NCBI GenBank assembly: GCA_041589455.1
Contig: JBFHVQ010000003.1
Coordinates: forward strand, 1 to 64,000
DNA length: 64,000 bases
Reading direction: 5' to 3'
Source: SZUA-229 sp041589455
Lineage (GTDB): Bacteria; Pseudomonadota; Gammaproteobacteria; SZUA-229
The first letter of the stretch is position 1. Each line of letters begins with the position of its first letter. The notes beneath the pieces are model-generated. The model was not told the origin of the DNA. It made no database searches and saw only the letters and a program-made list of their open reading frames with translations. The position numbers were made by a program, and so were the translations under genes. This document shows positions 44,530-52,013 of the stretch, in pieces.

Positions 44530-44547
44530 TGTAGGGATATCCCTACA
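44530..44547. promoter_or_regulatory. GacA-box-like palindrome
   Basis: TGTAGGGATATCCCTACA is a perfect 18-bp palindrome (20 bp with flanking T and A). It fits the GacA/UvrY upstream site TGTAAG-N6-CTTACA with one change per half. Its centre is about 85-90 bp upstream of the predicted sRNA start, a plausible activator position. It also lies 22 bp before the divergent pip ATG, so an effect on pip is possible. Confidence 0.7.
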
Positions 44548-44569
44548 AATATGCGAGATCGAGGAGACA

Positions 44570-45520
44570 ATGCCTAGTTTATTTCCACCTGTTAAGCCTT
44601 ATGTGACTCACCATCTGGAAGTGGATAAGCCACATGTTCTGTATATCGAAGAGTGCGGAAACCCATCTGGCGTACCGGTTGTTTTTCTTCATGGGGGACC
44701 TGGAGCTGGTTGCTCTGGTTATCATCGGCAGTATTTTGATCCAGAGGTTTACCGGATTATTTTGTTTGATCAGCGTGGCTGTGGAAAATCTCAGCCACAT
44801 GCAAGTCTCGAAAATAATACCAGCAGGCACCTGGTAGAAGATCTGGAGACGATACGTAAGCATCTGAAAATTCATCAATGGGTAGTATTTGGCGGTTCAT
44901 GGGGCTCGACCCTGGGACTGTTGTATGCTGAAACTTATCCCGATAGCGTTAGCGGGCTGATTCTAAGAGGGATTTTTTTGGCGAGAGATCGTGATGTCAG
45001 CTGGTTTTATCAGGAGGGTGCAAGTCGGCTTTTTCCAGATTACTGGCAGGCCTTTGTTCAGCCGATTCCGTTGTCACAGCGAGGTAATATGATCGAGGCA
45101 TATCACCAGATATTAACGGGTGATGATGAGGTGTTGAAGTTGCGGGCAGCAAAGGCCTGGTCGGTCTGGGAAGGGATGACGGCAACTCTGCAGACAAATG
45201 ATTCTGTGATAGAAAGCTTTGCTGGATCCCATGCGGCGTTAAGTATCGCGCGTATTGAGTGTCACTACTTTAAGCATCAGTGTTGGCTAGAGCCAGACCA
45301 GCTGGTTCGGGATATTAATAAGATTCGTCATATTCCCGCTTATATTATTCACGGTCGCTACGATGTTATCTGCCCGGTAGAGCAGGCGTGGGCGCTTTCC
45401 AGGGCATGGCCTGAAGCGCAATTGTCGATTATTGCAGATGCGGGTCATGCCGTCGTAGAGCCGGGGATTACCCAGGCCCTACTCGAAGCAACTCGTGAGA
45501 TGGCGAGTAGGCTTAGGTGA
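44570..45520 (+). CDS. pip: Prolyl iminopeptidase
   Basis: 316 residues, alpha/beta hydrolase. Oxyanion region HGGPGAGCSGYHRQYFDP, nucleophile Ser in FGGSWGSTLGL near residue 109, an Asp in GRYDVICP and a His in ADAGHAVVEP complete the triad. It releases N-terminal proline from peptides in the cytoplasm. GAGGAG at 44561-44566 is the ribosome binding site. It overlaps dtd by 4 bp (GTGA) and faces the sRNA promoter divergently. Confidence 0.94.
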   Translation: MPSLFPPVKPYVTHHLEVDKPHVLYIEECGNPSGVPVVFLHGGPGAGCSGYHRQYFDPEVYRIILFDQRGCGKSQPHASLENNTSRHLVEDLETIRKHLKIHQWVVFGGSWGSTLGLLYAETYPDSVSGLILRGIFLARDRDVSWFYQEGASRLFPDYWQAFVQPIPLSQRGNMIEAYHQILTGDDEVLKLRAAKAWSVWEGMTATLQTNDSVIESFAGSHAALSIARIECHYFKHQCWLEPDQLVRDINKIRHIPAYIIHGRYDVICPVEQAWALSRAWPEAQLSIIADAGHAVVEPGITQALLEATREMASRLR

Positions 45521-45954
45521 TTGCGTTATTGCAAAGAGTAAGCGCTGCAGGAGTGACAGTGGAAGGGGAGTTTGTTGCGCGAATTGATAAGGGACTTCTG
45601 GTTTTGCTGGGTATTGAAAAAGGCGATGATCAGGCGAAGGCAGATAAATTGGTGCATCGTATGCTGGGTTATCGGCTCTTTGAAGATGAGCAGGGTAAAA
45701 TGAACCTGAGCTTGCAGGATATTGGTGGACAGTTATTGCTGGTTCCCCAGTTTACCCTCGCGGCAGATACGAATCGGGGGATGCGCCCCAGCTTTTCCTC
45801 AGCGGCAACACCGCAGCAGGGTGAATTCTGGTTTAACGAGGTAGCGAGGCAGTGCAGTGAGCAGGTGGAATTGTTGCAACTGGGGCGGTTTGGTGCAGAT
45901 ATGCAGGTTGAGCTGGTTAATGATGGCCCAGTGACTTTTTGGTTGCAGGTTTAG
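45517..45954 (+). CDS. dtd: D-aminoacyl-tRNA deacylase
   Basis: 145 residues, standard length, from GTG at 45517 (MIALLQRVSAAGVTVEGEFVARI). The catalytic signature is LLVPQFTLAADTNRGMRPSF, and the C-terminal Gly-cisPro motif is in NDGPVTFWLQV. It removes D-amino acids and mischarged Gly from tRNA. It is translationally coupled to pip, a frequent pairing in gammaproteobacteria. Confidence 0.95.
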   Translation: MIALLQRVSAAGVTVEGEFVARIDKGLLVLLGIEKGDDQAKADKLVHRMLGYRLFEDEQGKMNLSLQDIGGQLLLVPQFTLAADTNRGMRPSFSSAATPQQGEFWFNEVARQCSEQVELLQLGRFGADMQVELVNDGPVTFWLQV

Positions 45955-46310
45955 TGTTTCTCAAAAAAGACATCAAAAAATAAAGCTAAATCAAGGGTTT
46001 TATGAGGAATAGCCTGACTTAATACACTGTCATTTTCGGGAAGCGGTTGATTGTTAATTCCTTTTCTTTGTATAGTGAGTGTTATTGTTGGGTTGTTATT
46101 AAAATAATATGAAAAAATAGGTTGTTAATCTGAATGATCAACCTATTTGCTTAAATATATCTGTTTAGTCGGATTGTTTCTTGACAGAAACCGGTGTCTT
46201 AGTTATTAATGGCTACCAGTGCAGTATGTCTTTTGGGGCTGTTTTATATAAGAGGCGTCGTCGTATAACTGCTTATTAAATGACTATCCAGGTTTTCAGG
46301 GGGAGGAGCT
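45955..46310. other. Intergenic region with hairpin and promoter
   Basis: No gene supported. AAATAGGTTG (46115-46124) pairs with CAACCTATTT (46139-46148); the plus side lacks a good T-run, while the minus side has six T's. A sigma70 promoter for the next gene lies at 46181-46209. The rest is AT-rich without further structure that I can see. Confidence 0.4.
46181..46209 (+). promoter_or_regulatory. Candidate sigma70 promoter for the small membrane protein gene
   Basis: A consensus TTGACA (46181-46186), a 17-bp spacer and TATTAA (46204-46209). This would give a leader of about 95 nt before the ATG at 46311. Confidence 0.5.
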
Positions 46311-46577
46311 ATGAGTGGTGTGCCGAGCTGTAAGTGTGTGATTTCATATTTGTGGACAAATGCGCTGGTGGTGGCAGTGCTGGTGTTTCTGGTGTTTGCC
46401 TTTATTGACCCCGCTGATATTGCTGTGGCGATGATGCTGGAAGTTGACGAAGGTGTCTTCCGTATACAAGCCTATTTCTTTAGTTTCGTGTTCCTCTGGC
46501 TGGCTTTTGCCGCATCAACCTTTCTTAATTGTTACTTTAATAAAATGCGTTACAACATGCATGAACCGGCAGAATAA
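46311..46577 (+). CDS. Small two-helix membrane protein, unknown function
   Basis: 88 residues with two strongly hydrophobic segments (about 15-32 and 51-70). An Asp-rich stretch lies between them (FIDPADIAVAMMLEVDEG) and the C-terminus is basic/polar. Likely an inner-membrane protein. Support that it is real: a near-perfect GGGGGAGGAG ribosome binding site and its own promoter candidate. I recognise no family. It is separated from hisB by 142 bp. Confidence 0.6.
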   Translation: MSGVPSCKCVISYLWTNALVVAVLVFLVFAFIDPADIAVAMMLEVDEGVFRIQAYFFSFVFLWLAFAASTFLNCYFNKMRYNMHEPAE

Positions 46578-46638
46578 TTCGCTTTTTGAGTGGCCAGGAA
46601 GAGAATCGCCTGTTTCCTGAGGATTTGTGGTGCGGATA

Positions 46639-46668
46639 TTGCTCTCAAGAGTTTTCCCATTGTATAGA
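46639..46668 (+). promoter_or_regulatory. Candidate promoter for the hisBHAFIE-tat run
   Basis: TTGCTC (46639-46644), 18-bp spacer and TATAGA (46663-46668), about 50 bp before the hisB ATG. GTATAG (46662-46667) and CTATAC (46679-46684) form a small inverted repeat around it that could be an operator. Confidence 0.35.
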
Positions 46669-46719
46669 ACAGTGTATCCTATACGGCTAATATACCTCAT
46701 CCTCTGGAGACTCTAATCA

Positions 46720-47313
46720 ATGACTGATCGCACTGCGAAGGTCGCTCGCGATACGCTGGAAACTCAAATCACTGTTGAAGTAAATCTTGATGGCAGTGGC
46801 AAATCCGAATTCAATACTGGTGTGCCTTTCCTTGATCATATGCTGGATCAGGTAGCTCGTCATGGGCTGGTTGATCTGAATATTCAAGCCAAAGGTGATT
46901 TGCACATCGATGCTCATCATACAGTGGAAGACATTGGTATTACCCTGGGTCAGGCATTTGATCAGGCAGTTGGCGATAAAAAAGGCATCAAGCGTTATGG
47001 GCATGCCTATGTGCCACTGGATGAAGCGCTGTCACGTGTGGTTATTGACTTCTCAGGACGCCCGGGCCTCGAAATGCCGGTTGAGTTTCCACGAGCCTCT
47101 ATAGGTGGCTTCGACGTAGACCTGTTCTTTGAATTTTTCCAGGGCTTTGTTAACCATGCCAAGGTGACCCTGCACATCGATTCTATTCGTGGTCGAAACG
47201 CACATCATGTTGCAGAAACGATTTTCAAAGCCTTTGGTCGTGCATTACGTATGGCACTGGAAAATGACCCACGTATGCAGGGTGTTATGCCTTCAACCAA
47301 AGGTAGCCTGTAG
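46720..47313 (+). CDS. hisB: Imidazoleglycerol-phosphate dehydratase
   Basis: 197 residues, monofunctional (no HAD phosphatase domain as in E. coli HisB). Metal-binding motifs: FLDHMLDQVARHG, DAHHTVEDIGI, FFEFFQGFVNHAKVTLH and NAHHVAETIFKA. It catalyses the sixth histidine synthesis step. First of the his cluster; its stop overlaps the hisH start (TAGTG). Confidence 0.97.
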   Translation: MTDRTAKVARDTLETQITVEVNLDGSGKSEFNTGVPFLDHMLDQVARHGLVDLNIQAKGDLHIDAHHTVEDIGITLGQAFDQAVGDKKGIKRYGHAYVPLDEALSRVVIDFSGRPGLEMPVEFPRASIGGFDVDLFFEFFQGFVNHAKVTLHIDSIRGRNAHHVAETIFKAFGRALRMALENDPRMQGVMPSTKGSL

Positions 47314-47954
47314 TGTCGCAGATCGTTGTTGTTGACTATGGCATGGGGAATTTACGCTCTGTCGCCAAGGCAATTGAGCATGTGGCTGACAACCATCGCG
47401 TTCTGGTAACCTCAGATGCAGCTGTGATCGCCAGTGCGGATAAAGTTGTATTTCCTGGTCAGGGTGCAGCGAGAGACTGTATGCGAGAACTGGATGACCG
47501 TAAGCTCAGGGACGTGGTACTACAGGCGGCAGAAGAGAAGCCTTTTCTGGGTATTTGTATGGGTATGCAGGTGCTGCTTTCCCATACGCAGGAAAATGAA
47601 GGTGTGGATTGCCTTGGGTTATTTTCTGGTGATGTGCGCTATTTCGGTCCTGATCTTAAAGGCGCCAATGGTGATAAGCTGAAGATTCCACATATGGGCT
47701 GGAATACAGTTGATCAGCAGATTGAGCATCCGCTCTGGCATAAAATAGAAAACCACAGTCGTTTCTACTTTGTGCACAGTTATTATGCGGCTCCGGATGA
47801 TGCTGATATCATTGCGTCAAAAACACACTATGGTAAAGAATTTGTTTCTGCTGTGGCGCGTGGCAATGTGTTTGCCATTCAGTGCCATCCAGAGAAAAGT
47901 GCTCAGGATGGGCTACAGTTATTAAAAAACTTCACTCAATGGAGTGGAGACTGA
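47313..47954 (+). CDS. hisH: Imidazole glycerol phosphate synthase subunit HisH
   Basis: 213 residues from GTG 47313. Class I glutamine amidotransferase: the nucleophile Cys is in FLGICMGMQVL, and the His-Glu pair is in FAIQCHPEKSAQDG. VVDYGMGNLRSV is the N-terminal signature. It supplies ammonia to HisF. Coupled to hisB by a one-base overlap. Confidence 0.97.
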   Translation: MSQIVVVDYGMGNLRSVAKAIEHVADNHRVLVTSDAAVIASADKVVFPGQGAARDCMRELDDRKLRDVVLQAAEEKPFLGICMGMQVLLSHTQENEGVDCLGLFSGDVRYFGPDLKGANGDKLKIPHMGWNTVDQQIEHPLWHKIENHSRFYFVHSYYAAPDDADIIASKTHYGKEFVSAVARGNVFAIQCHPEKSAQDGLQLLKNFTQWSGD

Positions 47955-47993
47955 TCAACACACTACAACTATAAATTTCGACTAGGTGATTAC

Positions 47994-48728
47994 ATGTTAT
48001 TGATACCTGCCATTGATTTAAAAGACGGGCAATGCGTTCGGCTTCGTCAGGGTATTATGGAAGATAATACTGTGTTTTCAGATGACCCAGTGGCGGTAGC
48101 TGGGCAATGGGTTGAAGCTGGGTGTCGTCGTTTGCATCTAGTGGACCTGAATGGTGCCTTTAAAGGTAAGCCGATGAATGCAGAGGTCGTGCACAGTATT
48201 GCAGAGGCCTATCCGGATGTGCCCATACAAATTGGCGGTGGTATTCGCGATGAAAGCACGATTGAGACCTATCTGGATGCGGGTGTGAGCTATGTCATTA
48301 TCGGCACCAAAGCGGTTACGGATCCGCACTTCATTAGCGAAATTTGTGCAGGCTTCCCCGGTCATATTATTGTTGGCCTGGATGCCAAAGACGGCAAGGT
48401 TGCAACTGAAGGCTGGTCAAAAGTGTCACGTCATGATGTGATCGATATGGCGCAGCGATTTGAAGAAGATGGTGTTGAGTCAATTATTTATACTGACATA
48501 TCAAGAGACGGTATGATGCAGGGTGTGAACGTTGAATCTACCGTTAAACTGGCTCAGTCAATTCATATTCCAGTGATTGCATCTGGTGGTATTACCAATA
48601 TGGATGATATCAAGGCGCTTAAAGCGGTTGAAGATGAAGGTATTATGGGTGCAATTACCGGCCGTGCAATCTATGAAGGCACACTTGATTTTGCAGAAGC
48701 TCAGTCCTGGGTAGATAGCCAGTCATAA
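47994..48728 (+). CDS. hisA: ProFAR isomerase HisA
   Basis: 244 residues, (beta/alpha)8 barrel. The catalytic aspartates are in IPAIDLKDGQCVRL and YTDISRDGMMQGVN. Phosphate-binding IGGGIRD and ASGGITNMDD are present. It isomerises ProFAR to PRFAR. It lies 39 bp after hisH and 24 bp before hisF. Confidence 0.97.
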   Translation: MLLIPAIDLKDGQCVRLRQGIMEDNTVFSDDPVAVAGQWVEAGCRRLHLVDLNGAFKGKPMNAEVVHSIAEAYPDVPIQIGGGIRDESTIETYLDAGVSYVIIGTKAVTDPHFISEICAGFPGHIIVGLDAKDGKVATEGWSKVSRHDVIDMAQRFEEDGVESIIYTDISRDGMMQGVNVESTVKLAQSIHIPVIASGGITNMDDIKALKAVEDEGIMGAITGRAIYEGTLDFAEAQSWVDSQS

Positions 48729-48752
48729 AGAGCAGTTGCTACAGAGTAAACT

Positions 48753-49526
48753 ATGTCATTAGCTAAACGTATTATTCCCTGTCTTGATGTTGATAATGGT
48801 CGTGTCGTTAAAGGTGTGCAATTTGTTGATATTCGTGATGCAGGAGATCCTGTGGAAGTGGCCAGGCGCTATGATCGCGAAGGCGCTGATGAAATTACCT
48901 TTCTGGATATCACGGCGAGCTCCGACGATCGTGAAACCATTGTCCATGTCGTTGAGCAGGTGGCTGAACAGGTATTTATCCCGCTAACAGTTGGTGGTGG
49001 TATCCGAAAACTGGAAGATGTACGGCGCATGCTGAATGCCGGTGCAGATAAGGTTGCGATTAATACGGCAGCTGTTTTCAATCCTGAGTTTGTCAAAGAA
49101 GCCAGTGAGCGAGTGGGTTCGCAGTGCATCGTAGTTGCTATTGATGCCAAAAAGGTGAGTGCTGAAGGCGAGCCAAATCGTTGGGAAATCTTTACTCACG
49201 GTGGTCGTAAGCCAACCGGACTTGATGCTATCGAGTGGGCAAAAAAAATGGCAAATTATGGTGCTGGTGAAATATTACTTACCAGTATGGATCGAGACGG
49301 CACTAAGATAGGCTTCGATCTGGAATTAACGGCAGCGATTAGTGATGCGGTGAGTATTCCGGTTATTGCATCCGGTGGCGTCGGCAACCTGGATCATCTG
49401 GCAGATGGTGTGTTGAAAGGCAAGGCTGATGCAGTGCTGGCGGCAAGCATCTTTCACTTTGCTGAATACAGTGTTGAAGAGGCTAAGCAGCACATGGCCG
49501 CTAAGGGCATAGAGATGCGACTGTAG
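48753..49526 (+). CDS. hisF: Imidazole glycerol phosphate synthase subunit HisF
   Basis: 257 residues, (beta/alpha)8 barrel paralogous to HisA. IIPCLDVDNGRVVKGVQF and LTSMDRDGTKIGFD carry the two catalytic aspartates; VGGGIRKLEDVRRML and ASGGVGNLDHL bind phosphates. With HisH it makes imidazole glycerol phosphate and AICAR. Confidence 0.97.
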   Translation: MSLAKRIIPCLDVDNGRVVKGVQFVDIRDAGDPVEVARRYDREGADEITFLDITASSDDRETIVHVVEQVAEQVFIPLTVGGGIRKLEDVRRMLNAGADKVAINTAAVFNPEFVKEASERVGSQCIVVAIDAKKVSAEGEPNRWEIFTHGGRKPTGLDAIEWAKKMANYGAGEILLTSMDRDGTKIGFDLELTAAISDAVSIPVIASGGVGNLDHLADGVLKGKADAVLAASIFHFAEYSVEEAKQHMAAKGIEMRL

Positions 49527-49581
49527 CTGGCTCTCAGCATAGGGATAATAGTCTAAAACCTACCTGTGATAAAATAACCCT

Positions 49582-49965
49582 ATGAGTGATAACTGGTTAG
49601 ATCAAATAAAGTGGACCGATGATGGTCTGGTGCCTGCCATTGCCCAGGATGCAGTAAGTGGTCGTGTGCTGATGTTCGCCTGGATGAACAGAGAATCGCT
49701 GCAAATGACAGTCAATAAAGGTGAGGCGGTATACTTCTCACGTTCTCGTAATAAGCTCTGGCATAAGGGTGAAGAATCAGGTCACACGCAAAAGATTAAA
49801 TCGTTACGTCTGGATTGTGATGGTGACGTGATTATTATGCAGATTGAGCAAACTGGCGGGATTGCCTGTCATACAGGTAGAGAAAGCTGTTTTTATCGTG
49901 AGTTTGATAATGGTAAATGGGTCACTGTTGATGAAGTGATTAAGGATCCGGAAGAAATCTACTAA
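49582..49965 (+). CDS. hisI: Phosphoribosyl-AMP cyclohydrolase
   Basis: 127 residues. FAWMNRESL, YFSRSRNKLWHKGEESGHTQ and the zinc/magnesium site residues LDCDGDVI and ACHTGRESCFYR match the HisI domain. It is separate from HisE, unlike the fused enterobacterial protein. Third histidine synthesis step. Confidence 0.96.
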   Translation: MSDNWLDQIKWTDDGLVPAIAQDAVSGRVLMFAWMNRESLQMTVNKGEAVYFSRSRNKLWHKGEESGHTQKIKSLRLDCDGDVIIMQIEQTGGIACHTGRESCFYREFDNGKWVTVDEVIKDPEEIY

Positions 49966-50038
49966 TTAAAGGTCTGTTTGGTGCTTAAAGGTGCCAGGTG
50001 GCTTTATAACTGATTCGCCTGATAGAGTTGAGAAGTTA

Positions 50039-50356
50039 ATGAGCGATGTTTTAACAAAACTAGCAGAGGTGCTGGAACAGCGGAAACAGGCTGAGCCAGA
50101 CTCTTCTTATGTTGCCAAACTGTATAGCAAAGGTCTGGATTCGATCCTTAAGAAAATAGGGGAAGAAGCGACCGAAACAGTGATGGCGGCGAAAGATGGT
50201 GATGCAGATAAAATAATTTATGAAACAGCAGACCTGTGGTTTCACTGTATGGTGTTGCTGGCGCAGCAGGACTTAAGTCCTAATGATGTTTTAAAGGAAT
50301 TAGACAGGCGATTTGGACTGTCTGGCCTTGAAGAAAAAGCTTCAAGAAAAAATTAA
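50039..50356 (+). CDS. hisE: Phosphoribosyl-ATP pyrophosphatase
   Basis: 105 residues from the ATG at 50039 (MSDVLTKLAEVLEQRKQAEP), with GAGAAG upstream; a longer frame from 49991 adds 16 unrelated residues. The MazG-like core KKIGEEATETVMAAKDGD and YETADLWFHCMVLL is present. Second histidine synthesis step. Precedes tatA by 53 bp in the common hisIE-tatABC arrangement. Confidence 0.95.
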   Translation: MSDVLTKLAEVLEQRKQAEPDSSYVAKLYSKGLDSILKKIGEEATETVMAAKDGDADKIIYETADLWFHCMVLLAQQDLSPNDVLKELDRRFGLSGLEEKASRKN

Positions 50357-50409
50357 CAGACTGCCAGTTGGTGGTCTTCAATCTATGCAGATTAAGAGGA
50401 TAAAGAGTT

Positions 50410-50631
50410 ATGGGTATTAGTATTTGGCAATTGGTGATTGTGCTTGGCATTGTTGTGCTGTTATTTGGGACAAAAAAATTGCGTAATATGGGTGGGGACA
50501 TGGGTTCTGCGATCAATAGCTTTAAGAAGGCTATGAAAGATGGCGAAAAAGATGCTGATAAAAATCTCGAAAATAAAAATGATAATGTGATTGAAGCTGA
50601 AGTAACCAAGAAAGACAAAGACCAGGCGTAA
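50410..50631 (+). CDS. tatA: Twin-arginine translocase subunit TatA
   Basis: 73 residues: a short N-terminal membrane helix (MGISIWQLVIVLGIVVLLFG), the hinge FGTKKLRNMGGDMGSA, an amphipathic helix and a charged tail. TatA oligomerises to form the transport site for folded proteins. First of tatABC; a GAGGATAAAGAG region upstream supplies the ribosome binding site. Confidence 0.96.
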   Translation: MGISIWQLVIVLGIVVLLFGTKKLRNMGGDMGSAINSFKKAMKDGEKDADKNLENKNDNVIEAEVTKKDKDQA

Positions 50632-50653
50632 TTGCCCGATGAATTTGTAAACT

Positions 50654-51148
50654 ATGTTTGATATTGGTTTTCTAGAGCTCACCATTATTCTGGTATTGTC
50701 GTTACTGGTGTTGGGGCCTGAACGACTGCCCAAAGCAGCCAAATCAGTTGGTTACTGGTTTGGTAAGGCGCGTCGTTATGTGGATAGTATGAAGTCACAG
50801 GTCGAGGCTGAATTTGATACGGCTGAAGTCAAGCGCCTGTTGCATAATCAGGAAGTGCAGATTCGTGAGCTACAGACCAAGCTGCAAAAAGGCAGTGATG
50901 ATTTACTCAATGATGAAGCACATGAAGAGTATGAGCCAAATCCTGTAAACCAGGAGCTGCAGCATAATGAGGCATTGGCCGAGAAAAAGACCGATTACCC
51001 GCAATATGATATTGTCGAAGAAGATGATGATGAGTGGGATGACTTGATAGAAAGTAACCCTAAAAAAGAACAGCTACCTGATTCTGGAATAAATCAGTCT
51101 GATATTGTTACGGAAGAACCTCCTGCAGCAGAAGGCAAAACTCAATGA
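50654..51148 (+). CDS. tatB: Twin-arginine translocase subunit TatB
   Basis: 164 residues. MFDIGFLELTIILVLSLLVLG membrane helix with the TatB Glu8, then GPERLPKAAKSVGYWFGKARRY amphipathic helix and a long acidic, low-complexity tail. It forms the substrate receptor with TatC. Overlaps tatC by 4 bp (ATGA). Confidence 0.95.
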   Translation: MFDIGFLELTIILVLSLLVLGPERLPKAAKSVGYWFGKARRYVDSMKSQVEAEFDTAEVKRLLHNQEVQIRELQTKLQKGSDDLLNDEAHEEYEPNPVNQELQHNEALAEKKTDYPQYDIVEEDDDEWDDLIESNPKKEQLPDSGINQSDIVTEEPPAAEGKTQ

Positions 51149-51984
51149 GTGAAAACCTGGGTCAGAAGGATGATAAAAAGGAGCTGGGATTTATTGGTCA
51201 CCTTATCGAGTTAAGAGATCGATTATTAAGAAGTGTCCTGGTTATACTGTTTGTTTTTCTTTTTGCCTTTCCGTTTGCAAATGATATCTATCATTACCTG
51301 TCGCTGCCAGTTGTAGAAAACATGGGAGAAGGCGCGAGTATGATAGCGACGGGTGTTATCTCGCCTTTCCTCACGCCGATAAAACTGGCGTTTATCGTGT
51401 CAATATTTATTGCCTTTCCCTATTTAATCTTTGAAGCCTGGGCATTTATTGCGCCGGGTTTATATAAGCATGAGAAAAAACTTGCCTTACCATTGATAGT
51501 TTCCAGTGCGATACTGTTTTATATTGGGATCGCATTTGCATACTTTATAGTGTTGCCTAATGTGTTCACCTTTATGATGTCGATGGCGATAGAGGGAGTA
51601 GAGCATGCGCCTGATATAACTTATTATCTGGACTTTACTTTAAAGTTATTTTTTGCGTTTGGTATAGCGTTTGAAGTACCAATAGCAACGATACTGCTTG
51701 TGCTTGCAGGTATTACTACACCACAAAGTCTTGCAGAAAAGCGGCCGTATATTATTGTCGGTGCATTTGTTTTTGGGATGTTGCTTACTCCTCCGGACCC
51801 TGCGTCCCAGGTTATGCTGGCAATACCCATGTGGCTGTTATTTGAAGTGGGTCTTATATTGTCCCGATTAATAAAAAAGAATCGGCCGGAAGAAGATGCT
51901 TATAATCCGATGACAGAAGATGAAATGGAAGCAGAGCTTGATCGAATTGAAGCTGAGGATGATAATAAATCTCCCAAGCTATAG
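51145..51984 (+). CDS. tatC: Twin-arginine translocase subunit TatC
   Basis: 279 residues with six membrane helices. Conserved HLIELRDRLLRS near the N-terminus, SPFLTPIKLAF, FEAWAFIAPGLYKHEK and LTPPDPASQVMLAIP. It recognises twin-arginine signals. It has an acidic C-terminal tail longer than E. coli TatC (258). Coupled to tatB. Confidence 0.96.
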   Translation: MSENLGQKDDKKELGFIGHLIELRDRLLRSVLVILFVFLFAFPFANDIYHYLSLPVVENMGEGASMIATGVISPFLTPIKLAFIVSIFIAFPYLIFEAWAFIAPGLYKHEKKLALPLIVSSAILFYIGIAFAYFIVLPNVFTFMMSMAIEGVEHAPDITYYLDFTLKLFFAFGIAFEVPIATILLVLAGITTPQSLAEKRPYIIVGAFVFGMLLTPPDPASQVMLAIPMWLLFEVGLILSRLIKKNRPEEDAYNPMTEDEMEAELDRIEAEDDNKSPKL

Positions 51985-52013
51985 GTGTTAGCTACTAAAA
52001 GACAGGTGTCGTG

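Noticed and set aside
46115..46148. Hairpin as terminator of dtd
   Set aside because: The stem is AT-rich and 160 bp past dtd, and the plus side has only three T's; listed as a palindrome only.
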